A program made the translations under genes and the position numbers. Positions 1 to 9,358 of a stretch of DNA of 13,393 nucleotides are shown piece by piece. The DNA comes from Pseudomonadota bacterium (GTDB lineage Bacteria > Pseudomonadota > Gammaproteobacteria > Steroidobacterales > Steroidobacteraceae). The DNA lies in contig JAJZLX010000308.1 of assembly GCA_021850555.1 (NCBI GenBank), positions 1 through 13,393 of the forward strand, read 5' to 3'. Below the pieces are notes generated by a model. The model saw only the letters and a program-made list of their open reading frames with translations. It was not told the origin of the DNA and did not search any database. The stretch's first letter is position 1. Every line of letters starts with the position of its first letter.

Positions 1-129
1 CACGGTACCGCCTTCCGGGGCGAGCACGCGCCCGGCGGCGCTCGCGAGCTGCAGCGCGAAATCGACCGTCATGGGGTGCTCGCCCACGCGGCCCCTGACC
101 CCATCGGTCCCGAAGTATTTCCGAGTCAC
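1..129 (-). CDS. glmM: Phosphoglucosamine mutase, N-terminal fragment (runs off left edge)
   Basis: GlmM interconverts glucosamine-6-phosphate and glucosamine-1-phosphate in the cytoplasm, on the route to UDP-GlcNAc for peptidoglycan and lipopolysaccharide. Only the first 43 codons are here. They read [20 protein letters not shown] and onward, which matches the conserved [11 protein letters not shown] start of the family. The active-site phosphoserine loop and the other domains lie outside the window. The start is a GTG at 129-127. A purine-rich GAGGG at 141-137, seven bases upstream, is a good ribosome binding site, and no alternative in-frame start lies between it and the GTG. It follows folP on the same strand, as in E. 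coli, but with a 143-nt hairpin-rich spacer. The identification is firm despite the short length. Confidence 0.93.
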   Translation of the reverse strand, partial: MTRKYFGTDGVRGRVGEHPMTVDFALQLASAAGRVLAPEGGTV

Positions 130-173
130 TTTCCCACCCTCATCCGGCCTATCGAAAGTATGGCGTCCCGGGA

Positions 174-242
174 CAAATTCGCAGGAGCGAATTTGCGCGG
201 CGCGATGCGCCGGCCCCGAAGGGGCGAGGCCCAGGATGGGCC
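174..242. repeat. Cluster of four adjacent hairpins in the folP-glmM spacer (REP-like candidate)
   Basis: Four inverted repeats lie almost end to end. They are 9-bp arms CAAATTCGC/GCGAATTTG around AGGA (174-195); CGGCGC/GCGCCG around GAT (198-212); GCCCC/GGGGC around GAA (213-225); and GGCCC/GGGCC around AGGAT (228-242). All arms are perfect. Two weaker 4-bp pairs continue to about 265. No T-tract follows on either strand, so it does not look like an intrinsic terminator. The pattern resembles repetitive extragenic palindromic or mosaic elements that insert between genes, but only one copy is visible here. Transcribed from folP into glmM it would form a structured intergenic RNA. The structure is certain; the classification is inference. 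Confidence 0.6.
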
Positions 243-272
243 GAGCAACGTTCGCTCAAGGGAGCATTCCCG

Positions 273-1112
273 TCATCTCGGACCAGGATATTCGACCGCC
301 TCGAGCACCTTCAGCGCATCCACCGTCGCGGCCACATCGTGCACCCGCAGGATGCGGGCACCGTTCAGCGCAGCCATCATGGCAGCCGCCACGCTGCCAT
401 GGACGCGATCGGCGGGCGGCTTGCCCGTGAGCGTGCCGATCATCGACTTGCGGGACAGGCCGGTGAGGACGGGGAGCCCCTCGACAGCCACCTCGCGCAG
501 GCGGCGCAGCAGCTCGAGATTGTGCTCCAGGGTCTTGCCGAAACCGAAGCCCGGATCGAGCACGAGGCGCTCTACGCTCATGCCCGCGTTGAGGCAGTCC
601 TGCACACGCTCCTCCAGGAACCGGCGCACCTCGCCCACCACGTCCACGTAATGGGGCGACTCCTGCATGGTGCGCGGCTCGCCCTGCATGTGCATCAGGC
701 ACACTGCACAGCCCGAGGCCACCGCTGCCTCGAGCGCACCGGGCTCACGCAGCGCACGCACGTCGTTGATCAGGTCCGCGCCGGCAGCGCTTGCCGCACG
801 CATGACCTGCGGTTTGCCGGTATCGACTGAAATGAAGGCTCGGGTGAGCGGGCGCAGCCGCTCCACCACGGGAACCACTCGCCGCAGCTCCTCTTCCGGA
901 GGAACGGGCCGGGCGCCGGGGCGCGTGGACTCACCGCCAATGTCGATGATGGCGGCGCCTTCCTCCGCCAGGTCGAGGGCACGAGCCACGGCATCGTGAA
1001 GATCCAAGTAACGCCCGCCGTCCGAAAACGAGTCCGACGTAACGTTGAGGATCCCCATGACCACGGGACGCTCGAGATCGAGCGTCCGTGCACCGCAGCG
1101 CAGCCGCGGCAT
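273..1112 (-). CDS. folP: Dihydropteroate synthase
   Basis: FolP condenses p-aminobenzoate with 6-hydroxymethyl-dihydropterin diphosphate to give dihydropteroate, the sulfonamide-sensitive step of folate synthesis in the cytoplasm. The 279-aa protein has the usual length and a single TIM-barrel domain. Visible signatures are ILNVTSDSFSDGG (residues 21-33), IDIGGESTRPGA (57-68), SVDT (95-98), IND (115-117), DPGFGFGKT (186-194), SRKSMIG (220-226) and RVHDV (256-260). These supply the expected Asn23, Asp97, Asn116, Asp186, Lys222, Arg256 and His258. The usual proline in NVTPDSF is serine here; the family pattern appears to allow variation at that site. The ATG at 1112 lies 3 nt after the ftsH stop, so translation is probably coupled to ftsH. 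The ribosome binding site is weak and lies inside the end of ftsH. Confidence 0.97.
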   Translation of the reverse strand: MPRLRCGARTLDLERPVVMGILNVTSDSFSDGGRYLDLHDAVARALDLAEEGAAIIDIGGESTRPGARPVPPEEELRRVVPVVERLRPLTRAFISVDTGKPQVMRAASAAGADLINDVRALREPGALEAAVASGCAVCLMHMQGEPRTMQESPHYVDVVGEVRRFLEERVQDCLNAGMSVERLVLDPGFGFGKTLEHNLELLRRLREVAVEGLPVLTGLSRKSMIGTLTGKPPADRVHGSVAAAMMAALNGARILRVHDVAATVDALKVLEAVEYPGPR

Positions 1113-1115
1113 GAG

Positions 1116-3035
<1,920 letters not shown>

Positions 3036-3047
3036 CGCGTGTCCACG

Positions 3048-3674
3048 CTACACCAAGCGGAAGTCCTTAGCCAGCAGATAGACCTCGGAGCTGCGGGCCC
3101 GGGAAGCCGCGGGCTTCACCAGCTTTACATTTGCAAAACGACTGCGGGCTTCGCGCAGCAACGCATCGAAGCCCACACCCTGAAACACCTTGATCAGGGC
3201 GCCACCGCCCTCCTTCAAGACCCGTGCGGCCATATCGAGTGCAAGCTCGGCCAGGTACATCGAGCGGGGCTGATCCACGGCGTCGATGCCGCTCATGGAC
3301 GGGGCCATGTCCGAGAGCACCCAGTCCACTTGCCGTTGCGGAACCAGCGTCAAGATGCGCTCGAAAACCTCTTGCTCCCGGAAATCTCCCTGTACGAACT
3401 GCACCCCCGGCAGCGGTGTGAGAGGCAGGATATCGCTCGCCACCACCCGGCCGGTCTTGCCCAGCCGGCGGTGAAGATACTGGCTCCAGGCGCCGGGAGC
3501 CGCACCCAGATCGAGGCAGATCGCGCCAGATTTGAACATTTTTTCCCGCAAATCGATCTCTTCCAGCTTGAAGACGGCACGCGAGCGCCATCCTTGCGCC
3601 TGGGCACGTTGAACGAAGGGGTCGGAAAAATGCTCCTGCAGCCACCGGGCGCTGCTCTTGGACCGTCTAGCCAT
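3048..3674 (-). CDS. rlmE: 23S rRNA (uridine-2'-O-)-methyltransferase RlmE (FtsJ/RrmJ)
   Basis: RlmE methylates the 2'-O of U2552 (E. coli numbering) in the A loop of 23S rRNA in the 50S particle, using S-adenosylmethionine; it is heat-inducible in E. coli. The 208-aa protein has a Rossmann methyltransferase fold with the SAM loop DLGAAPGAWSQ (55-65). The K-D-K-E catalytic set falls at Lys36 (VFKL), Asp122 (SDMAPS), Lys162 (IKVFQG) and Glu197 (SSEVYLL). The frame stays open 55 codons further upstream to 3839. I chose the ATG at 3674 because MARRSKSSARWLQEHFSD aligns with the E. coli N-terminus, AAGG sits just upstream, the length matches the 209-aa E. coli protein, and the longer form would begin upstream of the TATAAT at 3826-3831. 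It heads a compact rlmE-ftsH-folP unit. Confidence 0.95.
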   Translation of the reverse strand: MARRSKSSARWLQEHFSDPFVQRAQAQGWRSRAVFKLEEIDLREKMFKSGAICLDLGAAPGAWSQYLHRRLGKTGRVVASDILPLTPLPGVQFVQGDFREQEVFERILTLVPQRQVDWVLSDMAPSMSGIDAVDQPRSMYLAELALDMAARVLKEGGGALIKVFQGVGFDALLREARSRFANVKLVKPAASRARSSEVYLLAKDFRLV

Positions 3675-3708
3675 GTTGGCCCTTAACGTCTTCTCCGTCT
3701 TGAATGGC

Positions 3709-3750
3709 GAGGCTCTCTCACATGCCTCTAGCGAGAGCTTGGGACAGCTC
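3709..3750 (-). other. Competing stem-loops in the rlmE leader
   Basis: Three short perfect inverted repeats overlap in the predicted rlmE 5' leader. GAGGC/GCCTC pairs 3709-3713 with 3724-3728. GCTCTC/GAGAGC pairs 3712-3717 with 3733-3738. GAGCT/AGCTC pairs 3735-3739 with 3746-3750. The middle pairing excludes the two outer ones, so the leader could adopt two alternative folds. This is seen in the sequence; any regulatory role is speculation, and stems of 5-6 bp are common in GC-rich DNA. Confidence 0.25.
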
Positions 3751-3825
3751 CACGGGAAGGATCCGCTCACTGCAATCCCGCCGCTCGTCCGATGCCGGCC
3801 CGATCTCCTGGGCGAGGACTGAGAC

Positions 3826-3831
3826 ATTATA
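3826..3831 (-). promoter_or_regulatory. Perfect -10 box upstream of rlmE-ftsH-folP
   Basis: The minus strand carries an exact TATAAT at 3831-3826. Transcription would start near 3819 and give a leader of about 145 nt before the rlmE ATG. No good -35 is present: the best upstream hexamer, TTAGCG at an 18-nt spacing, matches three of six positions. There is no extended TGn motif. Orientation and position suit the rlmE operon. I see no convincing sigma32-type CCCCAT -10, although the orthologous E. coli operon is heat-induced. Confidence 0.5.
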
Positions 3832-3898
3832 CAGCTCACCGGAATTGCACGCTAATCATCTCGCCCTGAATACCGGGGTTTTCCACTCGAGACAAAGG

Positions 3899-3904
3899 TA
3901 AAAT
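3899..3904 (+). promoter_or_regulatory. Candidate -10 box immediately upstream of yhbY
   Basis: TAAAAT (five of six to consensus) ends six bases before the yhbY ATG, so a start at the usual distance would fall on or next to the A of the ATG at 3911. No recognisable -35 lies 15-19 nt upstream. A weaker alternative uses TTGCAC at 3845-3850 with GAATAC at 3868-3873, which would give a short normal leader. The assignment is tentative. Confidence 0.35.
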
Positions 3905-3910
3905 TTCCAG

Positions 3911-4222
3911 ATGCCAGCTCCGCTCAGCCTCACGGATCGCCAGCGCCGCCACCTGCGCGGTCTCGCCCACGCCCTCAAGCCCGTGGTCCGGCTCGGCAAC
4001 GCCGGTCTGACCGATTCGGTCGCCCAAGAAACGGCCCGGGCGCTCGAGGACCATGAGCTCATCAAAGTCAAAGCCCCGGGCGGTGACCGCGAGGCCCGGG
4101 ATACGCTCTTCGCAGAGCTCTCGCGCCGCACGGGCAGCACGCTGGTGTACCGCATCGGCAACGTCGCAGTGCTCTACCGTCCTCGCCCTGACCTGCCGAA
4201 AATCGTCATCCCTGACGAATAG
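3911..4222 (+). CDS. yhbY: CRM-domain ribosome assembly factor YhbY
   Basis: YhbY is a small RNA-binding protein with a single CRM domain that associates with pre-50S ribosomal particles. The 103-aa product aligns along its length with the 97-aa E. coli protein. It has LTDRQRRHLRGLAHALKPVV (residues 7-26), the conserved loop RLGNAGLT (27-34) matching the GxxG-type RNA-binding loop, HELIKVK (48-54) and a C-terminal VLYRP (86-90). It is the only plus-strand gene, lying between divergent rlmE and convergent greA, the same arrangement as in E. coli. Another ribosome maturation gene (rlmE) being next door fits its role. The ATG at 3911 lacks a Shine-Dalgarno sequence at normal distance; the nearest GG is 12 nt away. 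The protein start is supported by similarity. Confidence 0.94.
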   Translation: MPAPLSLTDRQRRHLRGLAHALKPVVRLGNAGLTDSVAQETARALEDHELIKVKAPGGDREARDTLFAELSRRTGSTLVYRIGNVAVLYRPRPDLPKIVIPDE

Positions 4223-4225
4223 CGC

Positions 4226-4699
4226 TCACTCGAATCGCACCGCCACGATCTCGAACGATCGCACCCCGCCGGGGGCGGCCACGTCCACCACATCGCCCTC
4301 GGACTTGCCGACCAGCGCCCGCGCGATCGGCGAGGTAATGGAAATCCGGCCGGCGCTGATATCCGCCTCGTCCTCCCCGGCCACCTGGTAGACGAGGCGG
4401 CTGCCCTCCTCGTCTTCCAGCTCGACCACGGCGCCGAAGACCACCTTGCCGGTATTGGTGAGCTTGCTCGGGTCGATGATCTCCGCATTGGAGAGCTTGG
4501 CCTCAATGTCGTGGATCCGACCCTCGATGAAGCTCTGCTGCTCGCGCGCAGCGTGGTACTCGGCGTTCTCGGACAGATCGCCGTGCCCACGCGCCTCCGC
4601 GATCGCCTTGATGATGTTGGGGCGCGCTTCGCCCTTCAGGCGCTTCAGCTCTGCGCGCAGCGCCTCGGCGCCGCGCAGGGTCATGGGAGTGCGTTTCAT
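4226..4699 (-). CDS. greA: Transcription elongation factor GreA
   Basis: GreA binds the secondary channel of RNA polymerase and stimulates cleavage of the nascent RNA 3' end, rescuing backtracked complexes. The 157-aa protein has the normal length. It has an N-terminal coiled coil (about residues 8-75) with the tip sequence GDLSENAEY, carrying the acidic pair Asp41 and Glu44, followed by a C-terminal FKBP-like domain with [14 protein letters not shown] (123-136). The start [12 protein letters not shown] closely parallels E. coli. Its ATG overlaps the carB stop in an ATGA, so translation is probably coupled to carB. AGGA inside the last carB codons, nine bases upstream, serves as ribosome binding site. 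Its TGA lies 3 nt from the yhbY stop on the other strand, leaving no room for a terminator between them. Confidence 0.97.
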   Translation of the reverse strand: MKRTPMTLRGAEALRAELKRLKGEARPNIIKAIAEARGHGDLSENAEYHAAREQQSFIEGRIHDIEAKLSNAEIIDPSKLTNTGKVVFGAVVELEDEEGSRLVYQVAGEDEADISAGRISITSPIARALVGKSEGDVVDVAAPGGVRSFEIVAVRFE

Positions 4700-7600
4700 G
4701 CCAAGGCTTCCTGATGCAGATCCTGCAGGCGATTCACCTCGACCTCATCGAGGTGATCGAGGGCCTCGCACGTGGCGAGTCCCGCCGCGAGCGTAGTGTA
4801 ATAGGTGACACGATGGTGCACGGCCTCGCGGCGGATGGAGTTCGACTCGCGAATCGCCAGCTTGCCCTCCGTCGTGTTGACGATGAGCTCGATCTCGTCG
4901 TTCTTGATCATGTCCACGATGTGCGGGCGGCCCTCCCGCACCTTGTTGACGCGCCGGCACTCGATGCCGGCTGCGGCAAGCGCCAGAGCCGTACCCTCGG
5001 TGGCCACCAGCTCGAAGCCGCGGGCGATGAGCCGCCTGCCGAGCTCCACCGCGCCGGGCTTGTCCCGGTCGCGCACGCTGAGAAAGCATACCCCCTTGCG
5101 CGGCAGGAGCACGCCCGAGCCGCTCTGCGCCTTGGCGTACGCCTCCCCGAATGTGCGGCCCGTGCCCATCACCTCGCCGGTGGACTTCATCTCCGGCCCG
5201 AGGATGGGATCGGCCTCCGGAAACTTGACGAACGGAAACACCGCCTCCTTCACCGAATAGTAGGGAGGAACCCTACCCTCGGTCACGCCCAGCTCGGCAA
5301 GCTTGCGGCCGCTCATCAGGCGCGCGGCGATCTTCGCCAACGGCAGGCCCGTCGCCTTGGACACGAAGGGGACGGTACGGGAGGCGCGGGGATTGACTTC
5401 GAGCACATAGACGACGCCGTTCTGGATGGCGAACTGAATGTTCATCAGCCCAACCACGCCGAGCCCGCGGGCGAGCTTTCGGGTCTGCTCGCGCAGCTGC
5501 TCCTGGACTTCGGCGCTCAGACTGTTCGGCGGAAGGCAGCATCCCGAGTCCCCCGAGTGCACGCCGGCCTGCTCGACGTGCTCCATGATGCCGCCGATCA
5601 TCACCCTCTCGCCATCGCACACCGCATCGACGTCCACCTCGATGGCAACGTCGAGGAAACGGTCGAGCAGCACCGGGCTGTCATTGGACACCTGCACCGC
5701 ATGCGTCATGTAGGCACGCAGATCCTCCTCGGTGAAGACGATCTCCATCGCCCGGCCGCCGAGCACGTAAGACGGCCGCACCACCAGCGGGAAGCCGACC
5801 TCCCTTGCAAGCTGCACCGCCTGCTCTTCGGTGCGCGCGGTCGCATTGGCCGGCTGTCTGAGACCGAGCCGGTGCACCAGCCCCTGGAAGCGCTCGCGGT
5901 CCTCGGCCATGTCGATGGAGTCGGGCGAGGTGCCGATGATCGGCGCGCCGGCCTGCTCGAGCGCACGGCAGAGCTTCAGCGGCGTCTGTCCGCCGAACTG
6001 CACGATGACTCCCTCGGGCTTCTCTTTGGCGAGAACCTCGAGCACGTCCTCCAGCGTGAGCGGCTCGAAGTACAGCCGGTCGGAGGTGTCATAATCGGTC
6101 GAGACCGTCTCGGGGTTGCAGTTGACCATGATGGTCTCGAACCCGTCCTCGCGCAGCGCCAGCGCCGCGTGCACGCAGCAATAGTCGAACTCGATGCCCT
6201 GGCCGATGCGATTCGGTCCGCCGCCGAGAATCATGATCTTGCGCCGCTCCGTGGGCTCGGCCTCGCACTCTTCCTCGTAGGTCGAGTAAAGATAGGCCGT
6301 GGAGGTCGCGAACTCCGCCGCGCAGGTGTCGACCCGCTTGTAGACCGGCCGGATGCCCAGATCGTGCCGCTTGCCGCGCACGGCCTGCTCGGGCATGTCG
6401 AGAAGGCGGGCCAGGCGGCTGTCGGAGAAGCCCTTGCGCTTGAGTGCGCGCAGGCGGGCGCCGGAGAGCGCCCCGAAGCCCTCCGAGCGCACCCTGGCCT
6501 CCTCGCCGATCAAGTCCTCGACCTGCGCGAGAAACCACGGATCGATGTGCGAGAGCTCGGCGATGCGCTCGAGCGTCCAGCCGGTGCGGAATGCATCCGC
6601 AACGTAAAGCAGGCGGTTGGCGCCCGGCGCGCGCAGCTCCTGCGAAAGCCTCGCCTGCGCCTCCTCGCCGAGCGGCGGCGAGAGCACCGGCGTCAGGCCG
6701 TCAAGACCGGTCTCCAGGCCCCGGAGTGCCTTGTGAAGCGATTCCTGGAAGGTGCGCCCGATCGCCATGACCTCGCCGACCGACTTCATCTGCGTGGTCA
6801 GGCGGTCGTTGGCGGCCGGGAACTTCTCGAAGGTGAACCGTGGAATCTTGGTCACCACGTAATCGATCGTCGGCTCGAAGGATGCCGGCGTCGCGCCGCC
6901 CGTGATGTCGTTCTTGAGCTCATCGAGGGTGTAGCCGACGGCGAGCTTGGCGGCGATCTTGGCGATCGGGAAGCCGGTGGCCTTCGACGCGAGCGCCGAG
7001 GAGCGCGACACGCGAGGATTCATCTCGATGACCAGCAGCCGGCCGTCGCGCGGATTGACGGCAAACTGGACGTTCGAGCCGCCTGTATCGACGCCGATCT
7101 TGCGCAACACGGCGATCGAGGCGTCGCGCATGCGCTGATACTCCTTGTCCGTGAGCGTCAGCGCCGGGGCCACGGTGATCGAGTCACCGGTGTGCACGCC
7201 CATGGGATCGAGGTTCTCGATCGAGCAGATGATGATGCAGTTGTCCTTGCGGTCGCGCACCACCTCCATCTCGAATTCCTTCCAGCCGATCACCGACTCC
7301 TCGAGCAGTACCTCCGTGGTGGGGGAGGCCTCGAGGCCGCGCGAGGCGATGTCCTCGAGCTCCTCGCGGTTGTAGGCGATGCCCCCTCCCGTGCCTCCCA
7401 GCGTGAACGAGGGGCGGATGACGATCGGGTAGCCCATCTCCCCGGCGATGGCGAGCGCCTCATCGAGGCTGCGCGCGATCTGCGAGCGGGGGGTCTCGAG
7501 GCCGATTTCGAGCATGGCGTTTCGAAACAGCCCGCGATCTTCGGCCATATCGATCGCGGCGCGCTGCGCGCCGATCAGCTCGACGCCGAAGCGGTCCAGC

Positions 7601-7920
7601 ACGCCCTCCCGCACCAGATCGAGCGCCGTGTTGAGCGCCGTCTGCCCTCCCATGGTGGGCAACAGCGCCGCCGGACGCTCCTTCTCGATGATGCGGGCCA
7701 CGGTACGCCAGTTGACCGGCTCGATGTAGACCGCGTCGGCCATCTCGGGGTCGGTCATGATCGTCGCCGGGTTGGAGTTGACCAGGATCACCCGGTAGCC
7801 CTCCTCGCGCAGCGCCTTGCAGGCCTGCGCGCCGGAGTAGTCGAATTCGCAGGCCTGGCCGATCACGATGGGGCCTGCGCCGATGATGAGGATGCTCTGG
7901 ATGTCGCTGCGCTTGGGCAC
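4696..7920 (-). CDS. carB: Carbamoyl-phosphate synthase large subunit
   Basis: CarB makes carbamoyl phosphate from bicarbonate, two ATP and ammonia channelled from CarA, feeding arginine and pyrimidine synthesis. The 1074-aa protein matches the 1073-aa E. coli enzyme. It has a carboxyphosphate ATP-grasp half (about 1-400; metal ligands Gln285, Glu299 and Asn301 in EMNPR), an oligomerisation domain (about 400-555), a carbamoyl-phosphate ATP-grasp half (about 556-935; Gln829, Glu841 and Asn843 in EVNPR) and an allosteric MGS-like domain (about 936-1074) with VNTT (1014-1017) and YTTL (1041-1044). This suggests retained UMP and ornithine control. [11 protein letters not shown] (788-798) has Gly793 where E. 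coli has Ala. The start is GTG at 7920, supported by MPKRSDI identity and a GAAGAGA seven bases upstream; carA ends 12 nt before it. Confidence 0.98.
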   Translation of the reverse strand: MPKRSDIQSILIIGAGPIVIGQACEFDYSGAQACKALREEGYRVILVNSNPATIMTDPEMADAVYIEPVNWRTVARIIEKERPAALLPTMGGQTALNTALDLVREGVLDRFGVELIGAQRAAIDMAEDRGLFRNAMLEIGLETPRSQIARSLDEALAIAGEMGYPIVIRPSFTLGGTGGGIAYNREELEDIASRGLEASPTTEVLLEESVIGWKEFEMEVVRDRKDNCIIICSIENLDPMGVHTGDSITVAPALTLTDKEYQRMRDASIAVLRKIGVDTGGSNVQFAVNPRDGRLLVIEMNPRVSRSSALASKATGFPIAKIAAKLAVGYTLDELKNDITGGATPASFEPTIDYVVTKIPRFTFEKFPAANDRLTTQMKSVGEVMAIGRTFQESLHKALRGLETGLDGLTPVLSPPLGEEAQARLSQELRAPGANRLLYVADAFRTGWTLERIAELSHIDPWFLAQVEDLIGEEARVRSEGFGALSGARLRALKRKGFSDSRLARLLDMPEQAVRGKRHDLGIRPVYKRVDTCAAEFATSTAYLYSTYEEECEAEPTERRKIMILGGGPNRIGQGIEFDYCCVHAALALREDGFETIMVNCNPETVSTDYDTSDRLYFEPLTLEDVLEVLAKEKPEGVIVQFGGQTPLKLCRALEQAGAPIIGTSPDSIDMAEDRERFQGLVHRLGLRQPANATARTEEQAVQLAREVGFPLVVRPSYVLGGRAMEIVFTEEDLRAYMTHAVQVSNDSPVLLDRFLDVAIEVDVDAVCDGERVMIGGIMEHVEQAGVHSGDSGCCLPPNSLSAEVQEQLREQTRKLARGLGVVGLMNIQFAIQNGVVYVLEVNPRASRTVPFVSKATGLPLAKIAARLMSGRKLAELGVTEGRVPPYYSVKEAVFPFVKFPEADPILGPEMKSTGEVMGTGRTFGEAYAKAQSGSGVLLPRKGVCFLSVRDRDKPGAVELGRRLIARGFELVATEGTALALAAAGIECRRVNKVREGRPHIVDMIKNDEIELIVNTTEGKLAIRESNSIRREAVHHRVTYYTTLAAGLATCEALDHLDEVEVNRLQDLHQEALA

Positions 7921-7932
7921 GAACGGATCTCT

Positions 7933-9114
7933 TCAGCGAGTGGTGGCTTGTGCTCGCGCCTGCCCTTCGGCCTCGCGCAGCTTCAGCTGCAATCGACGCA
8001 GCATCAGCTGCACGAAGCGCTCGAACAGCGGCTTGACGTCGTGGGGGCCGGGGCTCGCCTCAGGGTGTCCCTGGAAGCCGAACACGGGCTGGCCCCTGAA
8101 CGCGAGACCCTGGAGCGAGCCGTCGAACAGGGAACGGTGCGTGGGCACGACGTGGGCGGGCAGCGTCGCCTCATCGACCGCGAAACCGTGGTTCTGGCTC
8201 GTGATGAGCACCCGGCCGGTCTCGAGATCCTGCACGGGATGGTTGGCCCCGTGGTGGCCGAACTTCATCTTCACCGTGCGCGCGCCGCTCGCGAGCCCGA
8301 GGATCTGATGTCCCAGGCAGATGCCGAACAGCGGCAGATCGGTCTCGAGGAAGGCGCGTGTGGCCCGGATCGCGTACTCGCAGGGCTCGGGATCGCCCGG
8401 GCCGTTCGAGAGAAACAGTCCATCCGGATTGAGCGCGAGCGCCTCCTCGGCGCTCGTTTCCGCGGGCACCACCGTCATCCGGCAGCCGAAGTCCGAGAGC
8501 ACCCGCAGGATGTTGCGCTTGATGCCGAAGTCGTAGGCGACCACGTGCAACCTCTGATGCGAGCGCAGCAGGCGCGGATTCTGCGGCCATACGCTGCCCT
8601 CGTTCCACTGGTAGCTGCGCTTGGCCGTCACCACCTTGGCGAGATCCATGCCCTTCAGGCCCGGGAACTTGCGCGCGGCCTTCACCGCCGCGGCCTCATC
8701 GGCCTTCTCGCCCGTCATGATGCAGCCGGCCTGCGCGCCGCTCTGGCGCAGAAGCCGGGTCAGACGGCGAGTGTCGATGCCGGCGATGGCGACCACCCGG
8801 GCGCGCACGAGGAACTCCCCGAGCGACTCGTTGGCGCGCCAGTTGCTCGCCTTGAAGGGCAGATCGCGGATGATGAGTCCGGCGCCATACACCTGGGCGG
8901 ACTCCAGATCCTCGGGTGTCGCGCCGGTATTGCCGATATGCGGACAGGTGAGCGTGACGATCTGACGGGCATACGACGGGTCGGTGAGAATTTCCTGGTA
9001 GCCCGTCAACGCGGTGTTGAAAACGACTTCGCCGGTGGTGTTGCCTTTGGCACCAATCGACTGGCCGCGGAAGACGGTGCCATCCGCCAGTGCCAGTACT
9101 GCCGGGACGCTCAC
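7933..9114 (-). CDS. carA: Carbamoyl-phosphate synthase small (glutaminase) subunit
   Basis: CarA hydrolyses glutamine and passes ammonia to CarB. The 393-aa protein has an N-terminal CPSase small-chain domain (about 1-150; [19 protein letters not shown] at 30-48) and a class I glutamine amidotransferase domain. The nucleophile Cys266 lies in GICLGHQ, and His350 and Glu352 in [10 protein letters not shown] complete the triad. [13 protein letters not shown] (281-293) is also typical. The C-terminus runs about a dozen residues beyond E. coli as a basic, alanine-rich tail. The GTG start at 9114 fits [12 protein letters not shown] and has AGAGGA nine bases upstream; no other in-frame start is close. 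It is the first gene of carA-carB-greA, with its own promoter and a long leader. The catalytic set is complete. Confidence 0.98.
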   Translation of the reverse strand: MSVPAVLALADGTVFRGQSIGAKGNTTGEVVFNTALTGYQEILTDPSYARQIVTLTCPHIGNTGATPEDLESAQVYGAGLIIRDLPFKASNWRANESLGEFLVRARVVAIAGIDTRRLTRLLRQSGAQAGCIMTGEKADEAAAVKAARKFPGLKGMDLAKVVTAKRSYQWNEGSVWPQNPRLLRSHQRLHVVAYDFGIKRNILRVLSDFGCRMTVVPAETSAEEALALNPDGLFLSNGPGDPEPCEYAIRATRAFLETDLPLFGICLGHQILGLASGARTVKMKFGHHGANHPVQDLETGRVLITSQNHGFAVDEATLPAHVVPTHRSLFDGSLQGLAFRGQPVFGFQGHPEASPGPHDVKPLFERFVQLMLRRLQLKLREAEGQARAQATTR

Positions 9115-9229
9115 TTCGATGATTCCTCTCTTCTCAGGTTGTCAGATTGGCTCTCGTTTCATTTGGCCGAGCGTCCTCTGCGCGCCCGGAAGGCGGCAGG
9201 CACGGCGCCTCGAGGTCCACGAGTTGCGC

Positions 9230-9269
9230 ATATACAAAGCGGGAGGCGTTCTCGCGAACGACCTCCCGC
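9230..9269 (-). terminator. GNRA-capped hairpin with U-rich tail in the carAB leader (attenuator candidate)
   Basis: On the minus strand an 8-bp stem GCGGGAGG/CCTCCCGC is extended by CGTTC/GAACG with a single bulged base between the two stems. It is capped by GCGA, a GNRA tetraloop, and followed by TTTGTATAT. The shape is that of an intrinsic terminator, though the U tract is interrupted by G. It cannot simply be the end of dapB, because a separate terminator and the carAB promoter lie upstream of it. It therefore sits inside the carAB leader about 50 nt after the predicted start and ends 115 nt before the carA start codon. Control by premature termination is the natural reading, but the signal sensed is unknown. 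Confidence 0.6.
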
Positions 9270-9276
9270 CTTGCGT

Positions 9277-9318
9277 GGACTAACCCGCACACGAATCGGA
9301 CTAACCCGCACACGGATC
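9277..9318 (-). repeat. Two tandem 21-bp repeats at the start of the carAB transcript
   Basis: Copies at 9277-9297 and 9298-9318 are directly adjacent and differ at one position (A9294 against G9315 on the plus strand). Each contains GTGTGCGGGTTAGTCC on the minus strand. The second plus-strand copy, which is first in the RNA, begins within two bases of the start predicted from the promoter at 9327-9355. The 21-bp period is two helical turns, so a protein could bind both copies on the same DNA face; equally they could be tandem RNA sites. No ArgR-like palindrome is visible. The repeat is certain; its function is unknown. Confidence 0.75.
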
Positions 9319-9326
9319 AGGCCGAA

Positions 9327-9355
9327 ATTTTACGGGGCTCGGCTGCAGGTGTCCA
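9327..9355 (-). promoter_or_regulatory. carAB sigma70-type promoter
   Basis: On the minus strand TGGACA (five of six to the -35 consensus, 9355-9350) is followed by a 17-nt spacer and TAAAAT (five of six to the -10, 9332-9327). The predicted start is near 9320-9317, giving a leader of about 205 nt before carA. It lies directly downstream of the dapB terminator T-tract, so carAB-greA looks like an independent transcription unit. This is the best promoter match in the window. Confidence 0.7.
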
Positions 9356-9358
9356 CGG

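Noticed and set aside
3675..3839. An N-terminal extension of RlmE starting at 3839
   Set aside because: The extra 55 residues have no counterpart in the family, the TATAAT at 3826-3831 lies inside them, and the ATG at 3674 fits the known N-terminus and has a ribosome binding site.
3841..3900. A sigma32 promoter for rlmE using CCCCGGTAT on the minus strand
   Set aside because: The -10 match to CCCCATNT is partial and the upstream element (CTTTGTC) is a poor match to CTTGAAA.
9262..9282. Resemblance of AGUCCACG...AAGGC in the carAB leader to the PyrR RNA-binding loop
   Set aside because: Only the UCC half and a displaced AGGC match; the consensus GAGAGG part is not intact and the required flanking stem is absent. 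PyrR attenuation is mainly known from Gram-positive bacteria.
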